Positions 1 to 11,685 of a stretch of 64,000 nt of DNA are shown piece by piece (the stretch's first letter is position 1; each line of letters opens with the position of its first letter). The position numbers and the translations under genes were made by a program. Source of the DNA: Dryomyza anilis (lineage: Eukaryota; Arthropoda; Insecta; Diptera; Dryomyzidae); NCBI GenBank assembly GCA_951804985.1, contig OX638134.1, positions 3,348,001 to 3,412,000 on the forward strand, read 5' to 3'. The notes beneath the pieces were generated by a model. It ran no database searches and was not told the origin of the DNA. It saw only the letters and a program-made list of their open reading frames with translations.

Positions 1-2687
1 CTTTAAATTAAAAATGCATTTCCAATTTTAAGTTGCAGCAATCTAATATCAAGATTGCACCAACTTTGATTTAAGATTATATCAACTTTAAAAAAAAATT
101 AATCATTTCATTTCAATCTTAAATCAACTTTGTTCGTTGGTGAATTAAAAAATATCAACCTTATTCGACTTTCATGACGGCTTTTGCTTGATTTAAGGTG
201 GTTTTTGCTTGATTTTACAATGTTTTTCCCTGAGTGTATGCAAATTTCTTTTTGGAGAGAACTCCTTGATGGCAATGAGCATGCAAATAAATTGGTATAG
301 CTTAGACTTCCTTTGCATGGTCTGTACAATTTTACTACTGGGGTAAAGCAATTCAGTGTAGGACATATATTCCATTCATTGTCAGCTTTTGAATATCGAT
401 AACCTTTAGCATTTTTACACGTAAAAAATCTTCATATTGATGAATTTCGTTTCCAAACCATAATTCATTGTAATGAAGAACAATTCATAATATTTATCAC
501 TACGAAACATCAGTGTTATGAATTAATCATCAATTTGATGAATGACTGAAAAAGTTTTCTTCATCATATTAATTAAACAATACATAAAACACAAAATATA
601 GTTAAGACCATCATACTGAAGAATCTTGTTCATCAAGCCAAATTTCACTTAAAATACGTAGTTTTTTTGTTCATTTTTTGCCATAAATAGAGTACTCAAG
701 GAGATTTTGTTTATTATTTCTTGCTCACCATACATTAATTAGAAAAATGTTTTGTAATATATTTATATTTAAATCTAATACTTATTAATTAAAAGTATAT
801 AAAAAAACAATTTTGAAAATTTTTTTACGAAATATTTTGTCTTTTCGATTTATTTTTATTTAAAGAAAAATAATTTTTTTTGTAAAATTATTTTTAATAA
901 CATTTATTTCTTAATATTATTTTTTATTTTTTTGAAAAATTAAAAATTTATTTTTCGAAAAAATGTATTTACAAATTTTTTTTTCAATCAATTTTTTTTT
1001 TTTATGTAAAATTTATATTGGTTTAAATATGGCATTTAATACAGTTGGAATCAGCAACAATAAATGGCGCTTATTACAACCAAACCAAAACAACAAAAAA
1101 ACTAAGTAAAAGCTCAGAAAGTGCATTTATTAAGTATTTTTTTAGTATATAAATAATAACAAAAGATTAATAATAAAATAAAAAATAAATAATTTACTAA
1201 TTAGAATTTATACACATATAAATAAAACAGACACACACAGGCGATAAATAAATTCATTTTGCAATTAACAAATAGAAACTTGGCAGAAAACCAAAAAATA
1301 ATATTAATTATTATATAAATAAAATAATAATATATAGCACATATACACATAATTATACAAATACCGACATATAGACATAGAAACACACACACACACATAC
1401 AAGTAAAGGCGAATTTATTAATTAATATGTAATCACAAATTAAAAATATAAAAATTAATAATTTCAAAAAATTCTTAGCAAGAGCCACCACTACCACGCA
1501 TCATCACAAAAATCAACAATAGATTTTTCTTTAAAAAAAATGCAACTTTTTAAAATTATTATTAAACTTTTTAACAGAAAAAATACAGAAAAGCTCGCAT
1601 CTAAAATTATATTAGAAAACAGTTTAAAAAGTATTTTAAATAAAATATAAATTAGCTGCAAACAAAAAAATAATCACAACTCAAAGTTAAATAATTTTCG
1701 GCTGACGTACGAGCGGCACGAATTTCTACTAGAAAAATAGTTAAACTACTACAGTTCCTGCTAAATATTTTGCGAAGAGAATTTTTTAAAGAAATATACG
1801 GCAAATCATAATTTTTTTTAAACGATGGCGCATAATTGAAAAGATTTCATTTTTTAATGCTTTTATTTTAAAATAAATGATGTCATTCAAAGAGACATAA
1901 ATTAGAGCACATTTCTGTTGAACTTAGTTCTCAGAAAAATCCGTCCGTAAAGTTTTTATTAACTATTTAATGCTTTTTTTTCGTTCGGAGACATGTCATA
2001 TTTGCCCACTTAAAAATGCTTTTTAAAAATTAGCTAATTGTTAAATGCTAAAATTGGCTACTACTATTGAAAAATATTAATTGGAAAAATCATATTTTTT
2101 TATTTCTTAAAGAGCACCTCAATAAAACGAACAATAAAAATTAGTAACATGCAAAAATAAAGTAGTTAAAAATGGCTTAAGGGAAAAATTTGTAAAAATG
2201 AAAAATTGTTAAAAATAATTATTTTTTTTTCGTATAATTTTAAATCATTCAAAACTAGCACTTTTTGTGAACATTTGCATAAACAATAAAAATAATTCTA
2301 AATGCACATTAAGAAAATGTCAAACTACAGTTGAGCGCGCTAATTAAATAAGAAATAACTAACAAACACAAATTGTCAAGAAATTTGTTGCAATGGTTTC
2401 AAAAAAAAATATTAAAAGAAAAAAAAAACATTTAGTACTTTATAAACATTTAATAAACAATTTCAATTTATTATGCAAACAAAAAAAAATAATTACAAAT
2501 ATAAGCGCAAAAGTAAAAAATTAAAACAATAAAAAATTATTAGAAAATTATATGAAAAAAAGCACTGTTGAATGCAGGGACGCAAATTGTTAAAAACTAT
2601 TTAAAAAAATACAATAACAATTTAAGTAATTAACACACACATATATATAAAATGTACTTTTTTCTATTTTTATTTTAATATTATTTT
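1..2687. other. AT-rich gene-free stretch
   Basis: No convincing coding region is visible on either strand; open frames are short and low-complexity, with Phe/Ile/Tyr/Lys runs typical of AT-rich intergenic DNA. The only structure I see is a patch of ATGATGAA-like repeats near 425-660, described separately. Confidence 0.7.
425..660. repeat. Degenerate ATGATGAA-type repeat patch
   Basis: Short phrases such as TTCATATTGATGAATTTC, CATCAATTTGATGAATGA and TTCATCATATTAATT recur here. The same phrases make up the long repeat at 57.6-60.4 kb, so this looks like another, shorter block of the same dispersed or satellite family. Confidence 0.5.
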
Positions 2688-4080
2688 AGAATTTTTTAAT
2701 ATTTTTTAATATTTTTTAATATTTTTAATATTTTTTAATATTTTGTAATATTTTTTAATATTTTTTAATATTTTTTGATATTTTTTGATATTTTTTAATA
2801 TTTTTTAATATTTTTTAATATTTTTTAATATTTTTTAATATTTTTTAATATTTTTTAATATTTTTTAATATTTTTTAATATTTTTTAATATTTTTTAATA
2901 TTTTTTAATATTTTTTAATATTTTTTAATATTTTTTAATATTTTTTAATATTTTTTAATATTTTTTAATATTTTTTAATATTTTTTAATATTTTTTAATA
3001 TTTTTTAATATTTTTTAATATTTTTTAATATTTTTTAATATTTTTTAATATTTTTTAATATTTTTTAATTTTTTTTAATATTTTTTAATATTTTTTAATA
3101 TTTTTTAATATTTTTTAATATTTTTTAATATTTTTTAATATTTTTTAATATTTTTTAATATTTTTTAATATTTTTTAATATTTTTTAATATTTTTTAATA
3201 TTTTTTAATATTTTTTAATATTTTTTAATATTTTTTAATATTTTTTAATATTTTTTAATATTTTTTAATATTTTTTAATATTTTTTAATATTTTTTAATA
3301 TTTTTTAATATTTTTTAATATTTTTTAATATTTGTTAATACTTTTTAATATTTTTTAATATTTTTTTATATTTTTTAATATTTTTTAATATTTTTTAATA
3401 TTTTTTAATATTTTTTAATATTTTTTTAATATTTTTTAATATTTTTTAATATTTTTTAATATAATATTTTTTTATATTTTTTAATATTTTTTAATATTTT
3501 TTAATATTTTTTAATATTTTTTAATATTTTTTTAATATTTTTTAATATTTTTTAATATTTTTTAATATTTTTTAATATTTTTAAATATTTTTAAATATTT
3601 TTTAATATTTTTTTAATATTTTTTAATATTTTTTAATATTTTTTAATATTTTTTAATATTTTTTAATATTTTTTAATATTTTTTAAATATTTTTTAATAT
3701 TTTTTAATATTTTTTAATATTTTTTAATATTTTTTAATATTTTTTAATATTTTTTAATATTTTTTTAATATTTTTTAATATTTTTTAATATTTTTTAATA
3801 TTTTTTAATATTTTTAAATATTTTTTAATATTTTTTAATATTTTTTTAATATTTTTTAATATTTTTTAATATTTTTTAATATTTTTTAATATTTTTTAAT
3901 ATTTTTTAATATTTTTTAAATATTTTTTAATATTTTTTAATATTTTTTAATATTTTTTAATATTTTTTAATATTTTTTAATATTTTTTAATATTTTTTTA
4001 ATATTTTTTAATATTTGTTAATACTTTTTAATATTTTTTAATTTTTTTTAAATATTTTTTTTTATATTTTTGAATTTTTT
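2688..4080. repeat. 10-bp A-tract satellite (TTTTTTAATA)n
   Basis: About 1.39 kb of nearly perfect tandem copies of TTTTTTAATA, roughly 135-140 units. The first two thirds are almost strictly 10 bp per unit. After about 3360 the array contains scattered 11-bp units with one extra T and a few base changes. Each unit carries an uninterrupted T6 tract followed by AATA, so A-tracts recur once per helical turn, which is the textbook arrangement for intrinsically curved DNA. No coding potential. Confidence 0.97.
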
Positions 4081-5373
4081 TGAATAGTTTTTTATTTTTT
4101 AGTGCATTGTTCTAGTTTTTTTTGTGGGGAAGCACTGTACTGTTTTAGGGGACATTAGAACCCCAAAGTTTTGTTTGAGAAGCATATTAAATTTGAAAAA
4201 TTCTGAGAAAATTGAAAATATCTTGGGATTAATTATTAAAAAAGTGAAAATCAAAAAGAAAAAATTGTGTAAAATTCTATTCAAAATGTTAAGTGCTTGA
4301 AAACTAATAAACAAGCTGTTTTCTGAACGGCCATGAACATCATATTTCCGAAAAAGTGCCACAGAATTATGAACATTCATTTTGAGTGTTGAAGACAGGG
4401 TGACTACAAACGCAAAAGTTTTAGTTGACGTATAAATGCTGCATAATTCTAGAGGAATTTGGTAATTTCAAATAAATTTGAATTTAAATTAACATTCAGT
4501 TTAAATACATTTATATTAGAGTTAATTTAATTTAATATTTATTTTTTATAGTAAAGTCTATTTATTTAGTTAATATTTATAAAGTTTTTTCATTACTTTT
4601 TTTATTAATTTCATTTTATTTTCATTCTGTAAAATAATTTATTAAACAAAACTCAAAAATCACTTGCAAACCATACCCTATAAAAACTATTTCTATTACC
4701 AATTTTCGAGGAACATACAAACAAAAAAACACATCTTTATATACTATATATAAAAAAAAAACAAAAACTTTTAAAAAAATATTTACAGTAATTATTGTAA
4801 AATATATAAAAAATATAAATAATTTATACACGAAAAAACTGCAACAACACAAACAACAAACAAGCAGCATAATAGCGCAGCATATCAGCTATAACAAAAA
4901 TAAAATCTTAAAAATTAACAGAATTAGCTAATGTTACGAGTAAAAAAAATATAAAATATACAAAATATGTATAAAAAAAATATAGTTATATATATATATA
5001 AATATTACATACTACAAAAACATTTTTTGCTCGTAAAAACTAAAATTAGCAAACTTTACAAAAAAAAACTTTGCAAAACTTAACTAAACTACTTAGCGAT
5101 TACTTAAAAACTTAGAAAATTATTTATTTTACATGTTTTAAATACTTTGAAAATATTATTAAAAATTAAAACCGAAAAATAAAACTGATTTTCAAAAAAA
5201 AAAATATTAGCAAGGGAAAATATGATTATTATAACGATATGAACGATTAATTATTAAAAATTTTACAATAATATAAAACATAGCATTAAAGCGCAACTGT
5301 TAAACTTAAAGAAAATTATTAGTAACAGCAACAAAAAAAAAATGTAACACTACCCGACATGATTTGTTCAATG
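4081..5373. other. AT-rich gene-free stretch
   Basis: No gene supported. Open frames are short and low-complexity. There is a run of alternating TA near 4985-5005. The stretch ends at the target-site duplication of the hAT element. Confidence 0.6.
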
Positions 5374-5547
5374 TAGGGATGTCCAAAATACAGCGATATT
5401 TTAAAAACATTCGATATATTGCTTCGATACATCGATGTTATCCGATGCAATATAAGACCCAGAATCCATTCGATACATCGATATATTTTTCGATATATTG
5501 AAGCCACTGTGAAATTTGAATTTGAAAAAAAGCATAGTTGCTTATTA

Positions 5548-5783
5548 AGGGTGTGTACGAGTTCGACTAAATTGCTGACTAAACTAAATTGTACGAGTAT
5601 TTATTCGACCGCCATTCGGTAACCGGTATTTGTTAAAGTCTCTAATAAATCGATTATCATATGTCTGTTTGCTGTCTTCCCATTTAGTTCAATTTAGTTT
5701 ACTCGAAAATTTGCTAAATTGAAAAAGTAAACTCTGCATTACCGACAAAATTTAGTTTAGTAAGCAAATTTAGCACACACCCT
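5548..5783. mobile_element. Nested 236-bp MITE inside the hAT element
   Basis: The left end AGGGTGTGTACGAGTTCGAC and the right end, read in reverse as AGGGTGTGTGCTAAATTTGC, begin with the same 9 bases and share further inverted similarity including CTAAACTAAATT over about 45 bp. There is no coding capacity. The flanks do not give an unambiguous target duplication; a TA or TTA footprint is possible. Being inside the hAT copy, it inserted later or was carried by it. Confidence 0.75.
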
Positions 5784-6556
5784 AAATTATCAAAATCAGT
5801 GTTGCCGTGTTACAACGTTGCGCTGACATTACATGCCAAATACTACGAAGAACATTAAATGTTATTTTTTTTCAATAATTACTCCAAATTTTACAACTCT
5901 GTTTTTTTTTAATCTGAAACACTGAACAGCTGATGTGTTATATTTCCGCGGTAAAAATTTACAAATACTTGTGCTAATATTAAATTAAAATAAAACAATT
6001 GAATACATATATATCTATAAATTTGCATTTGTTGCTGAAAAGAAAATAGATAGCTCCCAAAATAAGTTGGGTTTGAAAATATTATAGCAAAATTGACGAG
6101 AAAGTTTCAAGTCGCAAACTTTGTCAAAAAAGTTAGGAGCTAATGCAATAAGACAAATTTAATTGCACACATTCGAAATGTGCATAAAGCAATCTATTTG
6201 CAAATTAACAACGAACTGTCTACTTCTGGAAAGAAGTCAAACATTGAAATCGACGACTCAGAGCCTTGTGGAAATTCATTACAGGTAAGAAGATGTCTTT
6301 CCTTAGTATATGACTTCTTTTAATCGCAATTTCAGCATAATACTGATGATTCGTAGCCTTCCGCCAGCTTTGGTAGATGGAGACTACAGATAAATTTGAG
6401 TATAGATTCTATATTTTATTTCTGAAATGTCCCATTGTAGTTGCTACTAATAATAATTTCAGTTTACAATTTGAACGCCAAAAATTGATTCAAGTAAAGA
6501 CTACCATCCATTTTCGATTGTAGAAAATGAAGAATTTCAACATTTACTGAAAATTC

Positions 6557-6976
6557 TTGCCCCACACTATGAGATTCCTTTCCGAAATCCATGATTTAAA
6601 AATAAATCATTTTTTTGACGCTTTCGCTAGGGCGGTGCAGAAAATCAAGGACGAAATGCAAGATGAATTACATGACGTAGTCACAGATGTCGTAGATTCT
6701 GATGACTCTGAATCTGAAGACAATTTTAATTTGTGGATTGACCATCAAAAGTTGGTCCAAAACAATTTAAAACTTACCAAAACCGAAATTTGCGATGAAC
6801 TGTCGATATACTTGGCAAGTTCAGTATCAGAATTTAATGAAAATCCTTTAAAATTGTGGAAGGATCTACAGTAACGACTTCCCAAGTTATATAAAATTTC
6901 AATGAAATATTTAACTATGGTCGATAGTCCACAAACGCTCAATCAAGAGCGAAATAGATTGAAATCCAAAAATTGA
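6557..6976 (+). pseudogene. hAT transposase C-terminal fragment (dead)
   Basis: An open frame of 105 codons ends in NPLKLWKDLQ and a TAA at 6872-6874. The same frame continues past the stop with RLPKLYKISMKYL and QERNRLKSKN up to a TGA at 6974-6976. That order, an LxxWK segment followed by a FPxLxxLAxKYL-like helix and a final RNRLxxxN, is the hAT C-terminal dimerisation region. The segment normally carrying the conserved SERVFS motif is missing, and the RNase-H catalytic part is absent upstream. A stop, an internal deletion and the lost N-terminus make it non-functional. Confidence 0.75.
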
Positions 6977-7243
6977 AACCAAATTTTGTTTTTACATAGT
7001 TTGTGATCTTTAGGATCACAATGATTTCAATTTTTTTTTTAATTTTGGCTATTAAACATTTTTTTAATCTTTAAAAACTTATAAAATTTTCATCTACATT
7101 GAAATTACTTTCCTTGTTCTTTTTCATTCAATGTATCGAAAACATCGACATTTTTCTTGGTACATCGGAAAACATCGATACAACGAGTCGATGTATTATA
7201 TCGACCAAAAAATCGTTTTTTTTTTTTCAAATGGACATCCCTA

Positions 7244-7489
7244 TTCAATGAGACTCACATACAACATTTCTATATAATTCGTAGGTGCTGATTTTGATTA
7301 CATGCTCAATTTTTTGCTAACACATAGGATTTTTGCAATTAAAATTTCAGACCCTTTTTAGACATAACTTTACAAAAGTAATTTTTAAAAAACTTTAAAC
7401 GAAAATTTTAAATTGGTTATGCAAATTTTGATATAACAAGGAATGCCAATCTTGTGAATTAAGTTTTATTAAGTTATATTCATTTTTTG
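7244..7489. other. AT-rich spacer
   Basis: Short stretch between two mobile elements; nothing recognised. Confidence 0.5.
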
Positions 7490-7624
7490 TACCGAAGCGG
7501 TACGGTACGGTGAACACAACCTGAACTCGTTTAAGTTGATTTCGGATCGTGTGCATCAAATACTGTGTGCACTAAATTCTGGTTGTGTTCACGTACACAA
7601 TATCGCTACCGTATTGTTTCGGTA
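7490..7624. mobile_element. Short inverted-repeat element (135 bp)
   Basis: The left arm begins TACCGAAGCGGTACGG and contains GTGAACACAACC; the right arm read in reverse begins TACCGAAACAATACGG and contains GTGAACACAACC. The arms are near the whole length of the element, so a single strand would fold into a hairpin. No target duplication is obvious. Confidence 0.6.
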
Positions 7625-7903
7625 GCGCATACCAAAAGTTCAATTATTATTTTAATCTAAAATGTCGACTGAAATTTTATTAAAAATTTTACAAGTTAAA
7701 AAAAAAACAGCATTCAAAATTTGCTCTCTAAAATTTTAAAGAAATGTTGCAAGCACAGGAAAAATTATTTTTCTTTTTATAGAGTAGTGGTAACTGGTAT
7801 TAATGATATTAATTGTCAGAAAAAAACACATATATTTGAGTTAATTTATGTTTGTAACTAAAACAGCTTTATATAAATCGCGTGCTTATTTAAATTAAAA
7901 AAA

Positions 7904-8266
7904 GGGCGTTTTCGTAAATCATTTCAGAGCAGAGTTCTGAACATGATCTGAATATTGTCAGAGTTGAACGCAATCTGAACTCAACCTGAAGACTCTTATT
8001 TAAATTAAAAACAACTTGGGAAGGAGTTGTCTAATTCGTATGAAGTCCTGTGTTTGACAAATAAAATTAACGTCAAAATCTGTACTGTTCAGCCAGCTCG
8101 ATAAAATGAAATCGAGCACGTCGAGTCTGTTCTGAACAACCGACTTCGATAATCTGAGCGAATAAACAAACGAAAACTACTGACTCTGAATGTTCAGAGT
8201 TTAAAAACAAACGCAGATTTTGTTGACAGTTCGAGCTCATTTCAGAACTAATAAACGAAAACGCCC
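7904..8266. mobile_element. MITE with GGGCGTTTTCGT ends (363 bp)
   Basis: The left end GGGCGTTTTCGT is matched exactly by the right end ACGAAAACGCCC in inverted orientation, followed on both sides by CATTTCAGA/TTCTGAAATGA-like inverted words. The interior repeats TCTGAAC and CAGAGTT words. Both flanks are A-runs, so a target duplication cannot be defined. No coding capacity. Confidence 0.7.
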
Positions 8267-10085
8267 AAAAGCTACTCGTTTCGACTTGAAAATGACATTA
8301 TCTTAAGTTACAAACTAAACATTAATAATCACATTTTATTTCTAGCACTGAAAACATTTAAAATGATAATTGTTCGTTTATTTTAGTTTTTTTTTTAATT
8401 AAACCTAATATAATATATTACAAAAAATACATAGGGAATACATAAAGAATTTATAATTATTACAACAAGAACAACAACAACTATAAAATAATTAAGCCAA
8501 CAAACACACTCACATACATTATTATTATATAAATATAATTAATACAAATAATAATAATAACTAAAACAAATGCATTTGATTGTAGCAAATATATATATAT
8601 CGCATTTGTGGGAAAAAGGATGAAAGCAAAACACCGAAAAGAAAATAAAATAGTTACGAAAATGCAAAAGATTTTCGCAAAAAACAAACATTGAACAGTT
8701 ATTGCATATAAAAACCAAACGTAAAAAAACCAAGTTAAACAACTAAAATGTTTAAATTTTAAAGCAAAATAGCTCTAACTCATTATATTATATACTTAAT
8801 TAATACATATATTAAAAGTAAAATTATTGCGCAAATAAATTCTTAAAATTATCAAACAACACACAAAAATATATATGATGAAATGATAAAATTACCATAA
8901 TTCATTGAAAGTTTTAAATTACAAAATAAACTCACACAAATTTGTTAAATCATCTTTTTTAATTCTAACATAAAAATAATTACAATAAACAATTAATATT
9001 GTTTGCGTTTCAGTTCAATTGAGCATATTCGAAAAATATTAATTAAAAAAAAGCAAAAAAAAAAAAACATGGCGCGAAATCGTTAAATAAATGCAAAGAA
9101 AATGTGGAGAAAACAGGAATAGCCTAAAATTAAAATTAAAAACACACAAAAAAAACCTACACTTATTATAAAATATTTCAATTATTAAATAAAAATGAAA
9201 AATCTATTATAAATAATTAACAGAATAGAAGAAGTAGCTGATGAATTTATGCATATAAAAAAATAAAAGTAGCAGCGCGAAACATATAGACAGAAAAGTC
9301 GTAGAAGCAGCAAATGAAAAATGTAATAATGATATAAATATTATAATATCAAAATTTATGATTACCTAAGATATAATAATATTAATAAAAACAAAACAAT
9401 TATTATGATTATTATTATTATTATTATAAAAATTATTATTATTAAAAATATATATAAAAAATTATACATACTATATATTAAAGAACAACAACATGAAAAC
9501 AAAAAAATCACAACCACAAAACAGATATATATTATATATACTTTATAGACATGAAGAAAAAACCATTAATAAAACTGAAAAAGTTGAAATAACTTTTAAC
9601 AAAAAAAAAAAAGACCCGTTTACTTATTTAATTATATATATTTTTAATTCCTATTTTATTCTGCAGTATTCAAATAAATTAATTATATACCTATTAATAT
9701 ATTTTTATTTTCTATTTTCAGCAACTCCACTTGCAGTATATCGACGCACGGAAGCTGTGAATTATGAACGAAATCAACATTTATTTTAAAACTGTATAGT
9801 TTTTCTATAATTTTCTCTGAATATTTTCCTGGAAAAAAAAGTTTGTTTTTAGGTCTATTGATATTTTTAAAGAGCGTTTTTAAAATTTTAAATACTGGTC
9901 GTGTTTATTTGTTAAACTGATCTATTATGTTATTGTATTTAACAGTAAATCTTAAGCATTCTCTTGTCAAAAGCGGTTAAAGTTCAGTTTTATAATTAAA
10001 TTTATCTACAGACTTAAAAACACCACTGATTCTAGCGTAAAACGATAAAATTATCATTTACATGAACCGAAAACGATGTTTTATT
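8267..10085. other. AT-rich gene-free stretch with ATT microsatellite
   Basis: No gene supported. A (TTA)n run lies near 9405-9435. The one longer frame (about 9493-9789) is made of Lys, Ile, Tyr and Phe and has no domain resemblance. Confidence 0.6.
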
Positions 10086-10345
10086 TAAATTAGAACCATT
10101 TACGATAGTTTAGTTAGTACACAAGCCAGATTTATCGCATTTACGATATTTTAGTCAGGACACAAACCATTTACGATATTTTTTTAGTCAGCACACAAAC
10201 CACCCGTTTGAAATTTACGATATTTTAGTTGGTACTCAAACCAATCTTGTGAAATTTACGATATTTTAGTTCGTACACAAACCAGTGACATTTATTTTTC
10301 AAAACTGCATGGTTCGTGTACGAACTATAAGATCGTAAATTGATC
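10086..10345. repeat. Minisatellite with ATTTACGATATTTTAGT unit
   Basis: Five imperfect copies of ATTTACGATATTTTAGT followed by a variable GTACACAAACCA segment lie at about 10092, 10139, 10168, 10212 and 10254, spaced 30-50 bp. A sixth copy at about 10311-10343 is inverted (GGTTCGTGTACGAACTAT then GATCGTAAAT), so the last direct copy and the inverted copy form a hairpin of about 30 bp per arm. Confidence 0.75.
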
Positions 10346-10353
10346 GTAAATTT

Positions 10354-10555
10354 CTGATGTTTCACTGAACGTACCCTATGCATAAAATTTTGCACTGAAC
10401 ATACCCTGTGAATAATATTTGCACTGAACATACCCTATGAATACTATTTGCACTGAACATACCCCATGTGAATTGAACACCACCCATGTGTACTGAACGC
10501 ACCCAACATCACATTGAACATACCCAACATACATTCACTGAACAAACCACATGCA
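10354..10555. repeat. Minisatellite with CACTGAACATACCC unit
   Basis: Seven or more imperfect copies of CACTGAACATACCCTATG follow the previous minisatellite, spaced about 25-33 bp and decaying toward the right (TTGAACACCACCC, CTGAACGCACCC, TTGAACATACCC, CTGAACAAACC). No coding potential. Confidence 0.8.
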
Positions 10556-11685
10556 CCTTACTACAAATTTTCCCGTATCACTGAAATTGACACTTATTTT
10601 GCCAATTACGTGTTTTTTTTTCATATTTAAATTATATTTTTATGATAATTATTATTTTTTGCATTTAAGACGCAAGGTTTATCTTTTTATAAACAAAGCT
10701 GCGGCATATAATACCTGTACAAAACACTAAACAAAATTGCCTAAATATTTTAATAATGAAATAAATCACAGCGTAAATTCCGCCAAAAACCTTAACGATA
10801 TAAAATCATTGGTAGAGTTCGTCATAGGTATTCATCAAGTTGCCGCCGATGGTACGCCTCCCACAAAGTTGGGGCGTGGTGTATGCGTTAAAAATACATC
10901 CAGCTACGCGCGAACGTCATGTTCCAGTTTGTGACTGGTCATGAAGGGGGCCGGATCCATCGTTCTAGTCATCTTCATCTTCATGACTTCTCCACCAAGA
11001 CCATTTTAATAATAGCGATCATGGAAAAGAAAAGAAAATGCTCCAAAAAAGTTCTCGTGGTAATTAGTTGAAAAATGTGTGTTTACCATCATATTTTCAG
11101 CGACATCTTGACGTCTTTTTCAGCGATCAGTTTGTCCAATGTTCGGAATTGCCAGAAATTTCGGGGTTACCGTCCTTTTCGGTGCTCATCCATGCATGTA
11201 CCTAAAATAAAAATATTGCAAAGATTAAGGACAAAACTTTCAATAAATAAATATTGTAAAATTGTAGAACTTTTATTAAGTGTCGAGAATATATCCTAAT
11301 TTATATATTTTTGTACCTGAGAAAATATTTTTCGTCTGCTCTGAATTTTTTTTTATACGTTTCCAAAATTTCGGCACGTTTCAAAATCATTTCTTTTTTA
11401 CAAAAGTAAGTTCGTTTTTATTTTATATCGTACGTTTTTATTTTTGATGATACATTTTTATTTTCTGAAAAATGCAACACTGGCCTATTGTGTTTTGTTG
11501 TATTTTTTTTATATTAAGACACGTCAGATTCTTCTACAAAAGATTGCACGAAATCACAACGAATTAACAATTATTGCTGCAAACGCAGTTGCACAATTTC
11601 CTCAAAGACGGCACACGACTTAAGCAAACAGTGAAAAACCCATAAAACATATACGAAAATCAATTGCAGCGGACACTGCCCTGCA
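10556..11685. other. Upstream region of nucleobindin
   Basis: No gene recognised. A 65-codon frame at about 10737-10934 has ordinary composition but no resemblance I recognise. The last 150 bp before the nucleobindin ATG are likely promoter and 5' untranslated sequence; no clear TATA box is seen. Confidence 0.5.

Larger units (their letters stand above)
5374..7243. mobile_element. Defective hAT-family element with TIRs and target duplication
   Basis: The left end reads TAGGGATGTCC and the right end GGACATCCCTA, an 11-bp perfect terminal inverted repeat of hAT type. The 7-bp sequence TTCAATG sits directly outside both ends (5367-5373 and 7244-7250), giving a 7-bp or imperfect 8-bp target-site duplication; hAT elements normally make 8 bp. 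Both subterminal regions are rich in TCGATACATCGATG-like words in inverted orientation, probable transposase-binding sites. The 1,870-bp interior holds a broken remnant of the transposase C-terminus (6557-6976) and a second, nested inverted-repeat element (5548-5783). Confidence 0.85.

Noticed and set aside
2688..4080. CRISPR-like array or telomere repeat
   Set aside because: No spacers; a contiguous 10-bp satellite unlike known telomeric units, in a eukaryotic context.
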